In this document: piece after piece, positions 47,935-59,310 of the stretch
How the letters are laid out: every line of letters starts with the position of its first letter
Position numbering within the stretch: the first letter of the stretch is position 1
Source of the DNA: Rallus limicola
Lineage: Eukaryota; Chordata; Aves; Gruiformes; Rallidae
DNA length: 64,000 bases
Reading direction: 5' to 3'
Assembly (NCBI GenBank): GCA_022605955.1
Contig: JAKCOZ010000003.1
Span: forward strand, 64,391,939 to 64,455,938
The notes under the pieces: generated by a model
What the model saw: the letters and a program-made list of their open reading frames with translations, nothing else
Database searches by the model: none
What the model was told of the DNA's origin: nothing
Translations under genes and position numbers: made by a program

Positions 47935-48368
47935 CTGATTACTGTAATTCATAGGGCCTTAATTAGCTGCACAAACCATTAGCTACAATTAGACTATTAT
48001 AAAACACTTGATGCGCTGTGTCAACCATGGGGGCTCATTTATTCTTGTGGCAGGGAAGGGAGGGGGGAAGGGGAAAAGAGAGCACTGTACAGCCGAGCAT
48101 GCTAATAAAGAATGATTTTTGATTTAAGATGTTGCCGATAGTGCCTCAAAATTAATCTCAATAGCTGTCTAATTTGTGTCGGTGGATGGTATATTTATTG
48201 TAAAATGACACCAAAGCTAAATGAGTTACCTGAAGCAGGACTGCTAATGTCAGCGCCTGGAGACGCAACTCCATATGCCGTAATACAGCAAGGCACTGGG
48301 GCTGAATACTCCCAGAGGAGCACTTTGCTTCATCTGTCTCTAAAAATGCAGCAACCTGACTTCCACTT
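47935..48368. promoter_or_regulatory. Strong candidate conserved non-coding element
   Basis: About 430 bp without repeats. It is dense in homeodomain-like cores (CCTTAATTAGC, CCATTAGCTACAATTAGAC, AAATTAATCTCAATAG, GTCTAATTTG, GCTAATAAAG) and keeps at least eight CpGs (GATGCGCTG, AGCCGAGC, TGCCGATAG, GTCGGTGG, CAGCGCC, AGACGCAAC, TGCCGTAAT) in a CpG-poor region. It has no ORF and is flanked by a pyrimidine tract on the left and an A-rich tract on the right. This profile is what ultraconserved developmental enhancers look like. It is a sequence-based inference only. Confidence 0.45.
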
Positions 48369-48378
48369 TATGATCCTT

Positions 48379-48450
48379 AAATAATAATAATAAAAAAAAA
48401 AAAAGAAAAAAAAAAAAAAAAGAAAAAAAAGAAAAAAAAAAAAAAAGAGA
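48379..48450. repeat. A-rich tract
   Basis: AATAATAATAAT leads into A runs of 13, 17, 8 and 15 broken by single G residues. Confidence 0.95.
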
Positions 48451-48949
48451 TATGAGAAACAAATTCCAGAACAGCTTTCAAAGGTTAGGGGGTTTACAAG
48501 GGCATGGTGCAGCTGAAAGCCTTATTGAAATCAGGTTGGGTGTTAGCATATGTAAAAGTGGAAATGATGAGATCGTCTTTACAGTGAAAAGAGAGAGGAA
48601 ATAATACAGATAAGGAGGATTTTTTTCTAATATGCTTAACACAGTGAGGATGTAAGAATGACACTCCTTAACTTAGAGATGCATTTTTTGTTTGTTTGTT
48701 TTCCCATTGCATTTTCTAATTCATATTGTATTGATCCAACTTTCTTGTTGTAAATTGCTGGAAATACATTTATAGATTCCTTTAATTTTTGTTTTTACCC
48801 TTCATTAATTTCCTGCTTAGCCCTTTTGCAACAGAAAGTCGGGGGCTTTAAAAAGGAGAGACTGGTTCAATAATATATAGCACTTGGTCTTTTCTGTACC
48901 ATGTATGAAAGAATAAAAGCACAGAGGGGAAGAAAGCAGAATCTGTAGT
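48451..48949. other. Non-coding stretch, no gene seen
   Basis: Unique sequence between the A-rich tract and the MIR-like element. A TTTGTTTGTTTG patch lies at about 48688-48701. Confidence 0.55.
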
Positions 48950-49070
48950 TAATATGTTAGATTGGGACTCAGAGACCTGAATTCTGTTCCTGTTGTGCCC
49001 TACATGACCTTGGGCAAATCCATTTCTCTGTGCTTTTGTGCAACACAGGGACAGTTGTACTTTCTTTCCT
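48950..49070 (+). repeat. MIR-like (CORE-SINE) remnant
   Basis: GGGACTCAGAGACCTGAATT, CTGTTCCTGTTGTGCCC and TGACCTTGGGCAAATCCATT match the MIR core order, and TTCTCTGTGC follows as in the consensus. It is the better preserved of the MIR-like pieces here. Confidence 0.75.
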
Positions 49071-49274
49071 ATTATATTTTGTTTCTTTCAACTCTGGGGC
49101 CTAGATTCATGAAGGTAAATCAAGGTAATTTATCTTGATGGGCTGGAAAGTAAGAGCTGAATTACCTCTGTGGATCAGGGTATGAGCTGTATGGGGCAAG
49201 GAATGCCTATTTATTTGGGAAAATACAGCACTTAGCACCCGGGACAAAATGTCTTTTAGAAACACTAAATCTTC

Positions 49275-49298
49275 GGGGGGGGGGGGGGGGGGGGGGGG
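49275..49298. repeat. Poly-G homopolymer run
   Basis: Twenty-four consecutive G residues after CTTC and before AAAGC. Such a run can fold into a G-quadruplex and is prone to length error in sequencing. Confidence 0.95.
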
Positions 49299-50080
49299 AA
49301 AGCTGCTAATAGTAAGGAGTTGTTACACTGCATACACTGTGATTAACTAACTGATGATCTTCATTGATGCTGCAGCTGCCAATACACTTTGTGCTATCCT
49401 CAGTCATTAATATCTCCACAGAAACTGAGTTCAGATTGTCCAGCTCCAAAATTACAAGCCTGTGCTGATGAAGGCAAAGGAAGGTGAGTCACTGATAATT
49501 TCAGTTTAGCATCCTGTTTCTTGCTTAGGATACTAAGCATTATTTCTCCTCCAGTATTCAGAAATAAAGAACTGGGGCATGATCCTCTTCTCTCTACGTA
49601 TGGCGTGAAATGCAAATGTGAGATAAGCCTTTCTTTCCTCTGAAATAGAGGTAGCAGCCAACATTTCCCATGTGTGCAAGTCCCCTAGAGCAGTCTGACA
49701 TCATATTGGCTCTTTCTGTGTCTGGTCTAACTGTTCAAGGGCTGTGAAGGTATCAGTGTATGTGCACCTGAAGACTGGCAACCTCTCTCCCTTTAGTGCA
49801 TTCATGAAAACCAAGTTTTCTTCTTTGAATATCTAAGTACCAAACAACAATATTGAAATAAATTTAACATTAAAACTTAAATGAACATGTATGTTGTATA
49901 TAGTCATCAACACAGAAATTGTCCATCAATATCTTATATGGGAAATTTTGGCTCTCTTAAGAAAATAAAAACCAAAACAAACCACTGCAAGAAGGAAAGG
50001 CCACAGAAGCAAATAAAAATGTTAAAACCGAACAAGAATAAACAAAGTATTTTGTCCTACATGCATATGTAAGTGCATCC

Positions 50081-50118
50081 TCACATGCATGCATGCATAT
50101 ATTATATATATGTATATG
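50081..50118. repeat. Alternating CATG/TATA tract
   Basis: GCATGCATGCATGCATAT followed by TATATATATGTATATG, a purine-pyrimidine alternating stretch. Confidence 0.85.
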
Positions 50119-50511
50119 TTGACGCAGGCATTTAAAAAGTTTTTTATATAATTAACAAATTATTTCCCATCCAAAAATCTGAAAAAAGAAACAAACAAAA
50201 AATCCTGTTACACTTTTCTGTCAGTCTGTTTAAAATGCAATAATTTATTTTACAATTTATAATGGAGCCTGGTAAAGTTTTGTGTCAGAGAGAATTCAGT
50301 AATTAGTAGTTAATTTTAAAAAGGAACTTATTTAGATAGGGTTGCCATATTATAATTATGGGGGAAGATGAAAAAGGATTTTCTGGATGATGAAGGAAGG
50401 ATCAGTCAAGGATGACCAAAAGCTCAGTTCAATCTAGTAGCATGATTACAATTAACAATCAGACTCATAAATAACACTCTGCTGGGATTTGAGGAAATAC
50501 GCTGGCCTTAT

Positions 50512-50534
50512 GGGGGTGGGGGGGGGGGGGGGGG
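50512..50534. repeat. Poly-G run
   Basis: G5, T, then G17. It lies 1.2 kb from the G24 run on the same strand. Confidence 0.95.
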
Positions 50535-52473
50535 AAGTAAAAGGTTAAGTCCTGCTGTAGATTGATGAGGAGGGACAGCTGGTATTTGCAAAAGGAAGAA
50601 ATTAAGTCTTTTGCTTTAGGACTAATTATCAACATCTCTTCAAAAGAATCCATGGTCTACACAAATGACTTCAGGGATATTCTAAATAAATTGACTTCAA
50701 CTTCTTTAATAGACAACATCAGGAAACAGCCTAGAGGAAATAGGTGTGGTGGGTGGCTTCTCTGACAGAAAAGTAACTCCCATAAGATGGAAAAGTATAT
50801 TCAAAGTCTGTGGTCTTATGAAATTTATTAAACATTCATTGAGTGATTATTGAACAATCACTTCTCAAGCAGCAGTTTGTTCAGTTTCCAGGCAGTCACC
50901 TTCCAATAATGATGACAGACGAGTTGTCTGCCTCTGGGGATGTCTTTCAAGAAGCTTTTCTTAAGCCCTCCAAAACTGAATGCTTAGGCAGCAGAGAGGA
51001 TGCCTTACCCAGGGGGTCGAGGAGGTGAGGCTGGCATTCTGCTCTTAATAGTAACAGAGCAGCCAGAGAAATCAGAAGCAATCCTAACCTACTCTTCTTC
51101 ATTCCCACATTAAATGACCTAATGACTTCATAGCTTCTCCAAATATTTAGACTCCTCTCCATGATTCCTCAGGTTTTGGATTTCCATTTCTAAAGTAGGG
51201 TTTCTTTGGCTTGAACAACCTCTTCAACACAGCTATTGATGTTTTTCCTCCCTCCTTCCTTTCATGTCAAAGGATGTGCAGGCCTTCTATGACTTTCTTA
51301 TGGCTATGGTGCATTTACATGAAAAGGAGATGAAGGATTTCAGGAGAATGTTTCAAAAGCTCAAATCCAAGGCAGGACTGAGATTCATGTTAAGGATATA
51401 AGTGTGCTGAGGGCCTTCAAAAATCTTGCCTTTAATTTCCTGGCTTCTGGAGTTAGCGTCCACTTTGCTTCCTGTTTTCTTTCTTTTTTCTCCTAACTTT
51501 CCATTCATTAGTTTAATCTTACAATGTTAATTTTAGTAGGGATTTTTCTGGTGGAGCATGTTTTGGTTTTGTTCGTTTGGGTTTTTCTTTGGGGTTTTTT
51601 GTTTTATTTGTTTTGGGGTTCGTTGGGGTTTTTTTTGGTTGCTTGGTTGGTTTTGTTTGTTTTTTTTTTTTTTTTTTTATTTTATTTTATTACCCCTAGG
51701 TTGTCAAACCTTTATTGTAGACAGTATTGCTCAGTGATTCCTCTATAGTTCCTTCTTGAACCAATTCCTGCTTGTTGCTTAGGACTTACAGATGTTTTCT
51801 CAGCCTCCAACTGTATAGATTTTAAAGTCATAAACCCTCCAGCTTCTGAGCAAAGAATGAAACACTCACACAAAGAAAGCAGGTGGGAGGGGGAAAGATT
51901 AAGAAGAGGAAGCAAAATGCCACCTTTTTTATTTACTATATTGTACTTAGATCTCATAAGTTTCCTTTAATGTAACAATTTTTTTCTTGTTTCAAAGGAA
52001 AAAAAAAAGGTTTCTCAGATCAAAATTTATCACAGTCAAAATAAAAAATGTAACAGACCAGCATAAAACATTTAACAGCAACAGTTAATAATGTATACAT
52101 AAAATATTGCACTAATATATTGACAAATACAGCAATAAAGTATTAATGTGATTATGCTTCATCAGTGCAACAGCCATTCCTCCTTGCCTTTCAAACAGAC
52201 TGAATAAAGTCTCTCCCCCAATCAACAATTTCACCATAATCCTTTAAAAACAAACAAACAAACAAAATGGAATTTAAAATGAGGATACCCAAACTGATTT
52301 TCCTATGACTTCTTATACAGATACAAACTAAGGTAGCAGTAATTTATTTTCGGTTTACACCAGGGTAAGTGAAATGAGAACTTACTCCATAACAGCTTAA
52401 TTACAAAGATACTGTAACTGTAGCTCTTTTATATTTATTTTCATTGTTCCTGGGAAAAAGGCAAGTGTTGCTG
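50535..52473. other. Non-coding stretch with a T/G tract
   Basis: Unique except for the T/G-rich tract at 51552-51692 and short A runs near 51998 and 52245. GTTTACACCAGGGTAAGTG at about 52354-52372 faintly recalls an ancient amniote repeat (from memory, too short to annotate). Confidence 0.5.
51552..51692. repeat. T/G-rich low-complexity tract
   Basis: GGTTTTGTTCGTTTGGG, a long series of GGGTTTTTT units, a T20 run near 51660-51679 and TTTTATTTTATTTTATT. The VFVWVFLWGFLFYLFW-type ORF is its translation. Confidence 0.92.
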
Positions 52474-52545
52474 TCACCATTTTTCAGATGCTGACTGAAG
52501 TATGGGGAGACAAAGAGTCTAATCTAAGAATGAGACCTAGTCTCA
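52474..52545 (-). repeat. Possible MIR-like remnant
   Basis: CACCATTTTTCAGATGCTGA, GTATGGGGAGACAAAGAGTC and AATCTAAGAATGAGACC resemble the complement of the MIR core (the ccattttacagatgaggaaa box and following). Weak, with many mismatches. Confidence 0.4.
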
Positions 52546-54479
52546 ATTTGACAATGCCCAGTCAACAACTGAAGGCAGCCAGGCAGGCACCTGAGATGCT
52601 CGTAGTCTCTTGCAGATACATTGGGTAAGAGTGAGGCACCTAAAACTGCAATTCATAACAGTATTTAGAAATCCCTTCAAAGTCATCTCAGAGACAGAAT
52701 CTGCCTCTGGGCTGCTGGAGGCCCCTCTCAGCTACAAATCCTCTCCTGTAATTAAACAAGCCAGGTCAGTTCTTCTTCATATCAACAAGAAAAGGTTCAT
52801 AAGGCTAAAGCACTCTCATAGTCTGTGTCTGGTCATGATTCAAGGCTCCTTTTTCTCTGAACATCTAAGAAACCATGCATATAAGACATTCTATTTCATG
52901 GATGGAACATAAAGTGTAAAGCAGATAACAGTGACAACCCTTTCTTTCAATCATTTTAATTACTATTTTCCTATAAGCTCTGTATCATCTGATCTTATTA
53001 GCAACCACTTCATATGTCCTAGCTGTCTTATGGAATTGAAATGTTCATGGAGAATAAGTTCCCTTAAAATTATTGTTCCTTCATCATATTTCCAGTTAAA
53101 GACTGAGAAGAACCCGATATGTTGTTTCAGAACCAGCTGGAACCTGATGCCACAATTGCAAGTATATGTATGTTCCAGTGTGCATAGCATACCCACACCC
53201 TTGTCATCGTTAAAGCTAGATTTGGCTTCTCACTACAGAAGACTAGTTTTCAACCTATATTAAATTTATATGCAGAAAAATATATCATCACCTCATGCTT
53301 TGTGAAAAGGATGCCACAGATATCTCTCCTGTAAAAATATATAAGAATGTCAATTTGCTTCTAGGATGTCAGAGGCTGTTCAAGCAATAGAAACATTTCA
53401 TGTATCAAAAACTGTTTAGGTTTGTGAAAGAAGCCTGGATAATGTTGTTAACAGCTTTCAGATGTGTGTGGAATTAATCCCTTGCATCTGTTTGTCATCT
53501 TTTCAAGATTTAATGACTTGATGTGTTCCTGGGTAAACAAAAAGGTTACATGGCACTCTAAGTTCTACTTAGAGCAGCATGCTAAGCTCAGAAATGTAAA
53601 GGTGGCTAGACTGAATCTGTATTTGCTTAGTTAGGACTTTTTTTTTTTTTTTTCCAGGCCAAATTCCAGTTCAAGATGAGTCATAGCAGCCTGATGAACA
53701 GAGTTGTAGCTATTGAGTCTGCTCCTCAAAGAGCAGCCCATGAAAGAAACAGAAATCTTTCCAGTTAAATCTAGACATCAATGGTATAGAAACCTGTATC
53801 TTAGCTACTCTTCTTCCTTTGTATTCAGTGAAGACCAACAGACACTTCCAGGTCACAATTCATCCAATTTCCTTTAGATGTCTACTTTGGTATAAGATAA
53901 ATTGCATCATAGAAATGCCTATTGAATAGGAAGAAACCCTAAGGTGATAGTTACATTGTACACATCTACAATTAGTCGTGTGAATTTCTCTGTAGGTTTA
54001 AAAATGGTGACAAGCAAAAGTTACTATTGGAAGTCCCTCTCCTTTCGTTATGTTAAAGTCACTATAGCCCTACTGCTCCATAAGTATGAAAGCCCTCCCA
54101 GATAATTACAGCTGAGAACAAGTTATATGTATGTAGAAGACCATTTATATATATATATTTATATATATAAATAAAAAGATATTGTGAGAGTGAAACAAAT
54201 GCAGGAAATAGAATATACTTGATACTAATTGGTATTGACTCTATTCTGTTTTGTTATTCTTGTTGGATGGTTTTTTTCTTTGTTTGTTTTTTTCCTACTT
54301 GATACTGGCTGCTGAAAATTTATGTGTAACATCAGACCTTTGCCCAAAATGGACAGAACTGAAAATTTCTCAAATGCTTTCTATAGTGCTTGCTTGCATA
54401 ACACAGGAGATTTGTTCTGCTTCTGTCTTTCACTGGAATCTTCAGAGTGAGGGAGGCAGGTTCATAAAACACTATATTT
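52546..54479. other. Non-coding stretch, no gene seen
   Basis: Unique AT-rich sequence with a T18 run ending in CCAG at 53638-53660 and a TA-rich patch at 54148-54175. The plus-strand ORFs at 52610-52912 and 52931-53263 show no domain. Confidence 0.55.
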
Positions 54480-54765
54480 TCTAGCTCTGCCACCTTCAGA
54501 AACCAGCTGTCGATGAATACTAGCAGCCATTGTGCTGAATGTCTTTAGCGGCTCCTGCTGTTGTGTGGGCAGCTCTCATACATGTCATAAATACAGCTAT
54601 ATTTGTGTGTTGTTGACTTTTTAGGTTCAGCATGAAGATCTGGGTCAGTCTCTCTGGAATGCTGTGGACATCAGCCTGGAATTCTGCTATTAATTTCCAA
54701 TCTGGAAACCTCACAGGCTATTCAAAGAACTTCTACCTTATTTTCTCAGCCTATATTTTCACTGT
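54480..54765. promoter_or_regulatory. Candidate conserved non-coding element
   Basis: Repeat-free, balanced composition with retained CpGs (GCTGTCGATGAATAC, TTTAGCGGCTCC) and homeodomain- or POU-like cores (TCATAAATACAGC, TATTAATTTCC). Low confidence. Confidence 0.25.
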
Positions 54766-55691
54766 TCTCTCCTCTGGGCCTGAAAACCAACTAGCATGCA
54801 AAATCAAACTGAGAGAATATCTATACGTAACAGAAAACATGTCAGTGAAGAAAATGAGAATATTCATTTGAGAGTGTAAAACCAGAAGGTTTTGACAATT
54901 CTGAATATCCCATTCCTACTCCCAAACATCAAAATGTCAAAATTGCCATTAAAAAATAATGCTGTCTTCAGAATGCTTTTGGTTTTAGTGAATCAACACT
55001 TTAACTATCTGCTTTTATTTATTTTTTGTTAGTTTGTTTGTTTGTTTTGTTCTGCCAGAACATCTATACCTCAGATTTAAAGGCTGTCCCTTAGGACAAG
55101 TTTACAAATTTACGAGTACCATATTGGCTCATGTCCTTGCAGAAATAATTTTTTATGTATTCCAAGCACAATAAAAAATATTGGCTATATTTGTTCCAGT
55201 CTATCAGGTAAATATGTATACATGCAGTTTCTTTAAAACATATAATTATTTACTCAGGAGACCAGAACAGCTGCTCTGCCAGGTAAATATATTTTGAGGA
55301 ACCTTTTTAAAATGTGTATTATGTTAGATCTATTTCCACTCTAATTCCTTTTTTTATAATGCAAATTCTTTTAAAAGGCAAAATCTATTACCTTCTGAGC
55401 CATTCTGATGTAAACATAGATTTTGGGGTCATGCTTTACATAATAAAATCCCACCAGGAATAATTTGACTCTTTTTTAGATGAGTTAGATTATGAGGCAA
55501 GTTGGTATGTTTTGCTTTTGAAAGTGTTTTTTCTCGTAATCATTTTGTGATGACCCATTTTAAAATTTAGCTTTCCAAAGTTATTTGTCTCTTCATTTTC
55601 CTGGAAAGTAGAAGGGCAATATCACTATTCCTATCAATATTAAATGTATTACAACATGTTTAAGAGCAACAGCATTCTTGTACTTGTGGAG
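54766..55691. other. Non-coding stretch, no gene seen
   Basis: AT-rich unique sequence immediately left of the LTR. A TTTGTTTGTTTG patch lies at about 55033-55045. Confidence 0.55.
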
Positions 55692-56901
55692 TGTCGCAGT
55701 TTTGCATAGCTGGGTACTGGGAGAGAATGGGGGGGGCTGCAGAAAATGGCTGCTGTAAGGAGCAGCTAGAAGCTCTCTGCAGGCCCCAGACTGGAAACTT
55801 CGGCCAATTCAAGGCCAAAGTTGCTGCTGACCAAGGCCGAGCCAATTGGAGATGGTCACAGTGCCTCTGGGAATCACATTTAGGAGAAAAAAAAAAACAC
55901 GCAAGCAGCTGCATTTTGCCACTGGAGAAGGGAGTGAGAAGATGTAAGGAACTGTGCAGACACCAAGGCTGGGGAGGGTGGGGGAGGAGGCACGCTAGGT
56001 GACAGAGAATGATGCCCCTGCAGCCCATGGAGAAACCCATGGTGGAGCAGGTGTCTTCCCTGCAGCCCATGGAAAAGGCCCAGACCCCACCTGCAGCCTG
56101 TGGAGAGGCCCCATGCTGGATGGAGCATGTGGAGACATAGAGGAGACGTTGTGACCCGCATTGGAGCAAGCCTCTGCCAGCACTTGCAGCCCATGGAGAG
56201 AGACAGAGACACAGAGATGAGCAAGAGAGACATCTGTGCTGGAACAGGTCTTGTGACCCCATGGAGGACTGGGACCGAGAGACATTATGATTTATTACTG
56301 CCCACCATAGCAGTGACCCATGGCAGGACAGGTGGTGAAGAGCTAGAGCACTGTGGGAAAGGACTCATGTTGCAGAACTTTGTGAAGGACTTTCTCCCAT
56401 GGGTGGGACCCCACTGTAGCAGCAGGATGTGAATGCCTCCGCCTCCAGCCAAGAAGAGACCAACTGGTAAGGAACTTACCAAAGCCACCATTTCCCCAGG
56501 CCCTGCTCCTCCCTTTACCACAATGCAGGAAAACAAGGGAGTGAAATCATGACTGGAGAGAAATCATGACTAGAGTGAAGTCTGCTAAGAATGGAGGAGT
56601 GAGGAAACGTGTTTTAAGATCTGCTCGTGCTTCTTTAACAACTGGTCACGCTTCTGATTATCTGACTCTGGTTTCACTCTCTGTATGTGTAGTGTAGTGT
56701 AATAAATTAGATAGTTTTCTTTCCTTCATTCTGTGATGAGTCTCTTTTGCCCATGTTGTTTATTGCAGGATGATGTCTCCCATTCCTTATCTTGACTCCT
56801 AAGTCTCTCAATATGTATTTTCTTCCCTGTCCAACTAAAAAAGGGAGTGATAGATGGACTTTGGTGGGCATCTGGCCTCCAGCCGGGCCTAAACCACCAC
56901 A
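55692..56901 (+). mobile_element. Solo LTR, avian ERVL-like family B, 1.2 kb
   Basis: Long LTR starting TGTCGCAG and ending AAACCACCACA. It has the recognisable ordered blocks of a large avian ERVL-type LTR: a GC-rich 5' part, a middle zone repeating GCAGCCCATGGA-like units (about 56019, 56064, 56093, 56186), GTGTTTTAAGATCTGCTCG, a GTGTAATAAATTAGATAG polyadenylation zone near 56697-56713, and the 3' block CCCTGTCCAACTAAAAAAGG with GGTGGGCATCTGGCCTCCAG. Flanks are TGGAG and CTGAG, not a clean duplication. The 200-aa minus-strand ORF at 55660-56262 is antisense to the LTR, and no viral gene adjoins. Confidence 0.85.
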
Positions 56902-57107
56902 CTGAGTCAAGGGTAAAGACTTATAGTGAAAGCAATCAACTTCGTTATATCATAAAGTATGATTCTTCTCCAGATCTCATGTGCTAAAAAGCTTGCTTTT
57001 TTTTTTTCCTTTTTTCCTTATTTTTTCAAATACAAATATTTGGTTGACATTCTTTTCTTACATATCTCATCCTTCTAGCATGAGTAAATTTGACCTTATG
57101 CCTTTAT

Positions 57108-58034
57108 TAGAGGTTGCCAGGGATACATACTAGGACCAGTGTTGTTTAATATCTTCATCAACATCATAGACAGTGGGATCAAGTACACATTCAGCAAGTT
57201 GCAGATGATACAAAGCTGATGCAGTTGACATGCCAGAGCAACCTGAACAAGCTGGAAAGATATGCCTGTGAAAACCTCATTAAGTTCAATAAGGACAAGT
57301 GCAAAGTCCTGCACTTGGGTTGGGACAATCCTTGTTATAAATATAGGCTGGTGGATGATGTTTTAAGAGAGCAGCCCTGTAGAAAAAGACTTGGGGGTAT
57401 TGATAGATAAAAAGCTGGACATGAGCCAACAATGTGCACTTGCAGCAGAGAAGGCCAATTGCATCCTGAGCTGCATCACAAAGAGTATGGCCAGCTGATC
57501 GAGAGAGGTGATTCTCTCCATCTACTCTGCCCTGGTAAGACCCCACCTAGACCATCCAGCTCTGGAGTCCTCAACACAAGAAGGACATGGAGCTTTTGGA
57601 GAGGGTCCAGAGGGCCACAAGGATGATCAGAGGGTGGAACACATCTTTTACGAAAACAGGCTGAGAGAGTTAGGCTTCTTCAGTCTGCAGAAGAGAAAGC
57701 TCAGACCTTACAGCAGCCTTCCTGAAGGGTTCTTACATAAAAGTTGGGGAAGGACTGTTTGTAAGGGCATGTAGGGCCTATGGAGGACCCATGTAGGATG
57801 AGGGGCAATGGTTTTAAACTAGAACAGAGTAGATTTAGATTAGACATTAGGAAGAAGTTCTTCACTATGGGGGTGGTGAGACACTGGAACATGTTTCCCA
57901 AAGAGGTGGTGGAGGTCCTGACCCTAGGGGATTGATGAACCTGATCTAGTTAAAGGTGTCCCTGCTTATTGCAGGGGGATTGAAGTAGATGACCTTTAAA
58001 TGTCCCTTCCAACCTAATGCATTCTATGATTCTA
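57108..58034 (+). mobile_element. CR1 LINE, 5'-truncated, RT end plus 3' UTR
   Basis: Begins inside the RT domain (ACTAGGACCAGTGTTGTTTAA). A single-base deletion in the codons before the catalytic box shifts the frame. The ADDTKLM-type box is itself intact at about 57204-57224. The C-terminal frame LDKLERYACENLIKFNKDKCKVLHLG is visible in a shifted frame. The 3' UTR runs to the AACCTAATGCATTCTATG tail at 58034. Stops and frameshifts make it inactive. It lies 206 bp right of the family-B LTR. Confidence 0.93.
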
Positions 58035-59310
58035 AAGGGATTCCAAAAAGGAGGAGCCCAAAAGATATTAATCTTGGAAGTATTGGTCACCTGATGCTGA
58101 TTTTATTTATTAATTAACTGATTAATTTTACATTTGCAAGGTCTTTGAATTATCAATTATTTTACACTAATGTAAATTTTAAAGGAAATTCTGTGTGGTA
58201 TAAGGATAAGGATACTTATTTGTGTTGCAAGTGATTGCTGAAGAGAGATCTTTGATAGTTAACATGGGAAGAAGCCCTGAAAGCTTTTTAGTTTCAAAAA
58301 TATAATCTTTCCAAGGGTTCTTGTTTTGACTAAGGTAGAAGTACTTTATAGATGGATGATAAAGATGGTATAACTACAGTGATGTTAGTGATGGTATCTG
58401 ACATGTATGATTTGATTGATGTAAGCATGTGTTTGATTGTAAGCGAGTAGGTGGATGTCAATAGATAAATAAATTAAAATTGCTGAATTTGTAGTTAATA
58501 ATGTATGAAAAAAATAAAACAAAAACCTCCCCTTCAATCCTGTTCCATATTTTCTAATTTCAACCAGAAGGTTCTGTCTGAAAACTAAGCAATGCCTGAG
58601 ACGTTCCTGCTTCCTTTTGAAGTGCCTTACTCATCTGTCTGAACAACTTCAATAATAACTCAGCATCATGTCTTTTACCATTCTCCTTCTACTTTTTCTC
58701 TTTTTTCTCTTGGGCTACTATGAGAAGTTAAATGATCCAACAACTTTGTCTTTTGTCACCAGGGACTGCTGCAAATTTTATTTGGTGGAATCAAGGCATT
58801 GGAAAGATACTATAAGTGAAACACCAGGATAAATTGGTACTCCCCAAATATGTTACGTTCAAGTTGGTTTTCCCAAACTATCAGTCTTTTCTCAAATAAC
58901 AAGTATCTGATCAACAAATCATTGTTCATCTACAGTAGGCACAGTTTAAAACTCTGTTTTCACCTATGGTCTCTGAAACTGTTTACTGTAAGTCTTCTTT
59001 CTACAGTTAGAAGAGACTTTCAAACTGGAAAGGATTAATTTAATTTTATATGTAAGTGGAATGACATCTCTTTCACTGGCCTGAAATTGATGCTTTAAGA
59101 ATATTTTAATATTTTGATCATGTGCTGTGGTTCAAGCTGATTTACAGTTATGTAAACCATACCATCATTCTAGATCACAAAATTGGTCTTTAGTTTCCAG
59201 GCATTCTCTTTGACATTAGACAGGATTTGATGCTTTAGTAGAAAATAAAGAAGTCAGTAACTTTGAATTTATAACTTTATACCTCTGTATTTCTTCTGAA
59301 TCTTGTAACA
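58035..59310. other. Non-coding stretch, no gene seen
   Basis: Unique AT-rich sequence between two CR1 pieces of opposite orientation. The ORF at 58850-59038 plus has no domain. Confidence 0.55.

Larger units (their letters stand above)
49071..50511. other. Non-coding stretch with a poly-G run
   Basis: Contains the G24 run at 49275-49298 and a CATG/TATA-rich alternating patch at 50081-50118. The minus-strand ORF at 49400-49615 lacks a domain. Confidence 0.55.

Noticed and set aside
53638..53662. T18 run ending in CCAG as a splice acceptor
   Set aside because: No coding frame or donor follows within a sensible distance on the plus strand, so it is most likely a simple T run.
55660..56262. 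200-aa ORF on the minus strand, the longest in the window
   Set aside because: It is antisense to the family-B LTR. Its open frame comes from the GC-rich repeated GCAGCCCATGGA units and its S/C/L/P-rich composition shows no domain.
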